A stretch of 64,000 nt of DNA from Mycoplana rhizolycopersici (GTDB taxonomy: Bacteria > Pseudomonadota > Alphaproteobacteria > Rhizobiales > Rhizobiaceae): NCBI RefSeq assembly GCF_013378445.1, contig NZ_JABXYK010000015.1, positions 38,862 through 102,861 of the forward strand, given 5' to 3'. This document shows, in pieces, positions 63,877 to 64,000 of the stretch (its first letter is position 1; every line of letters starts with the position of its first letter). Made by a program: the position numbers and the translations under genes. The notes under the pieces were generated by a model. That model did not search any database. It was not told the origin of the DNA and worked only from the letters and a program-made list of their open reading frames with translations.

Positions 63877-64000
63877 AGTCTGTCAGCGCTAAGCGGAATC
63901 GGTGGGGATTCCGTTTGCCTTTGATGTGTGATTCACTGTCATTGCTGGTGAGGAGGCCGGCAGTGATGGCGAGACCTCTATCTCTGGATTTGCGCATACG
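63873..64000 (+). mobile_element. Left end of an IS630-family insertion sequence
   Basis: Sequence from about 63873 cuts the ALDH frame. The segment AGCGGAATCGGTGGGGATTCCG contains the self-complementary arms GGAATC/GATTCC typical of an IS end. IS630 elements duplicate a TA target, and TTAG is present at the junction. The transposase start follows at 63966. Confidence 0.6.
63966..64000 (+). CDS. IS630-family transposase, first residues (partial)
   Basis: The first 11 codons read MARPLSLDLRI, matching the N-terminus of IS630-type transposases, which starts with a similar MARP-SLDLR. GGAGGCC lies upstream. The gene runs off the right edge of the window, so activity cannot be judged. Confidence 0.6.
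   Translation, partial: MARPLSLDLRI

Overview
The window looks like part of a large secondary replicon (chromid or megaplasmid) of a Rhizobiaceae-type alphaproteobacterium (Rhizobium, Sinorhizobium or Agrobacterium relatives). The DNA is GC-rich, genes are packed in tight operons with many 4-base ATGA overlaps, and three complete RbsABC-type sugar importers and one polar amino-acid importer lie beside catabolic genes. Several protein families are typical of these bacteria: BigR, Blh, ChrR, NrsF and SorC. No rRNA, tRNA, CRISPR array or replication origin was seen.

Layout. 1-5.4 kb: end of a CtlX-like amidinohydrolase, a ureohydrolase, a His/Arg/octopine-type ABC importer and a LysR regulator (arginine-type amino-acid use). 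6.1-15.8 kb: sugar or polyol module 1, with an ABC importer, two SDR dehydrogenases, a split transketolase, a glycerol-kinase-like FGGY kinase and a SorC regulator. 16-26 kb: sugar module 2, with a HAD phosphatase, two FGGY kinases, a class II aldolase, a DeoR regulator, a second ABC importer and a ketose 3-epimerase-like protein. 26-33.6 kb: a sulfide/persulfide module (AhpD-like protein, BigR, peroxiredoxin, Blh persulfide dioxygenase, two YeeE/YedE proteins, a broken DUF442-FAD oxidoreductase, TauE) followed by a CioAB-type cytochrome bd oxidase with a 39-residue DUF2474 subunit. 34-37.8 kb: an ECF sigma/NrsF pair divergent from a bufferin-type RiPP operon (DUF2282 precursor, DUF692, DUF2063, DoxX). 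38-39 kb: TetR and YciI genes behind tandem operators. 39.2-47.8 kb: an RpoE-ChrR singlet-oxygen regulon with CFA-synthase-like, FAD amine-oxidase-like, DUF1365, DUF3833, MFS, SDR and DUF2177 genes, probably making unusual (furan or cyclopropane) fatty acids. 48-57.5 kb: sugar or hydroxy-acid module 3, with an ABC importer, a DJ-1 protein, a GntR regulator, and divergent Ldh2, Fe-ADH, ALDH and alpha/beta hydrolase genes. 57.5-64 kb: a decayed tract of IS256, IS110 and IS630 remnants and pseudogenes of a GntR, SDR, aldolase, SDR and ALDH sugar operon.

Most notable points. (1) Three promoter-like sites of the form TGATCC-N18-TA (two exact, one degenerate) tie three transcription units to RpoE-ChrR and bring in an uncharacterised secreted protein. 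(2) The complete bufferin-type operon has matching ECF promoter motifs in the divergent spacer. (3) The sulfide operon carries an internal-deletion scar in its DUF442-oxidoreductase fusion gene. (4) Two complete but unassigned sugar pathways are present. All calls rest on reading the sequence and on recalled family knowledge; no database search was run.
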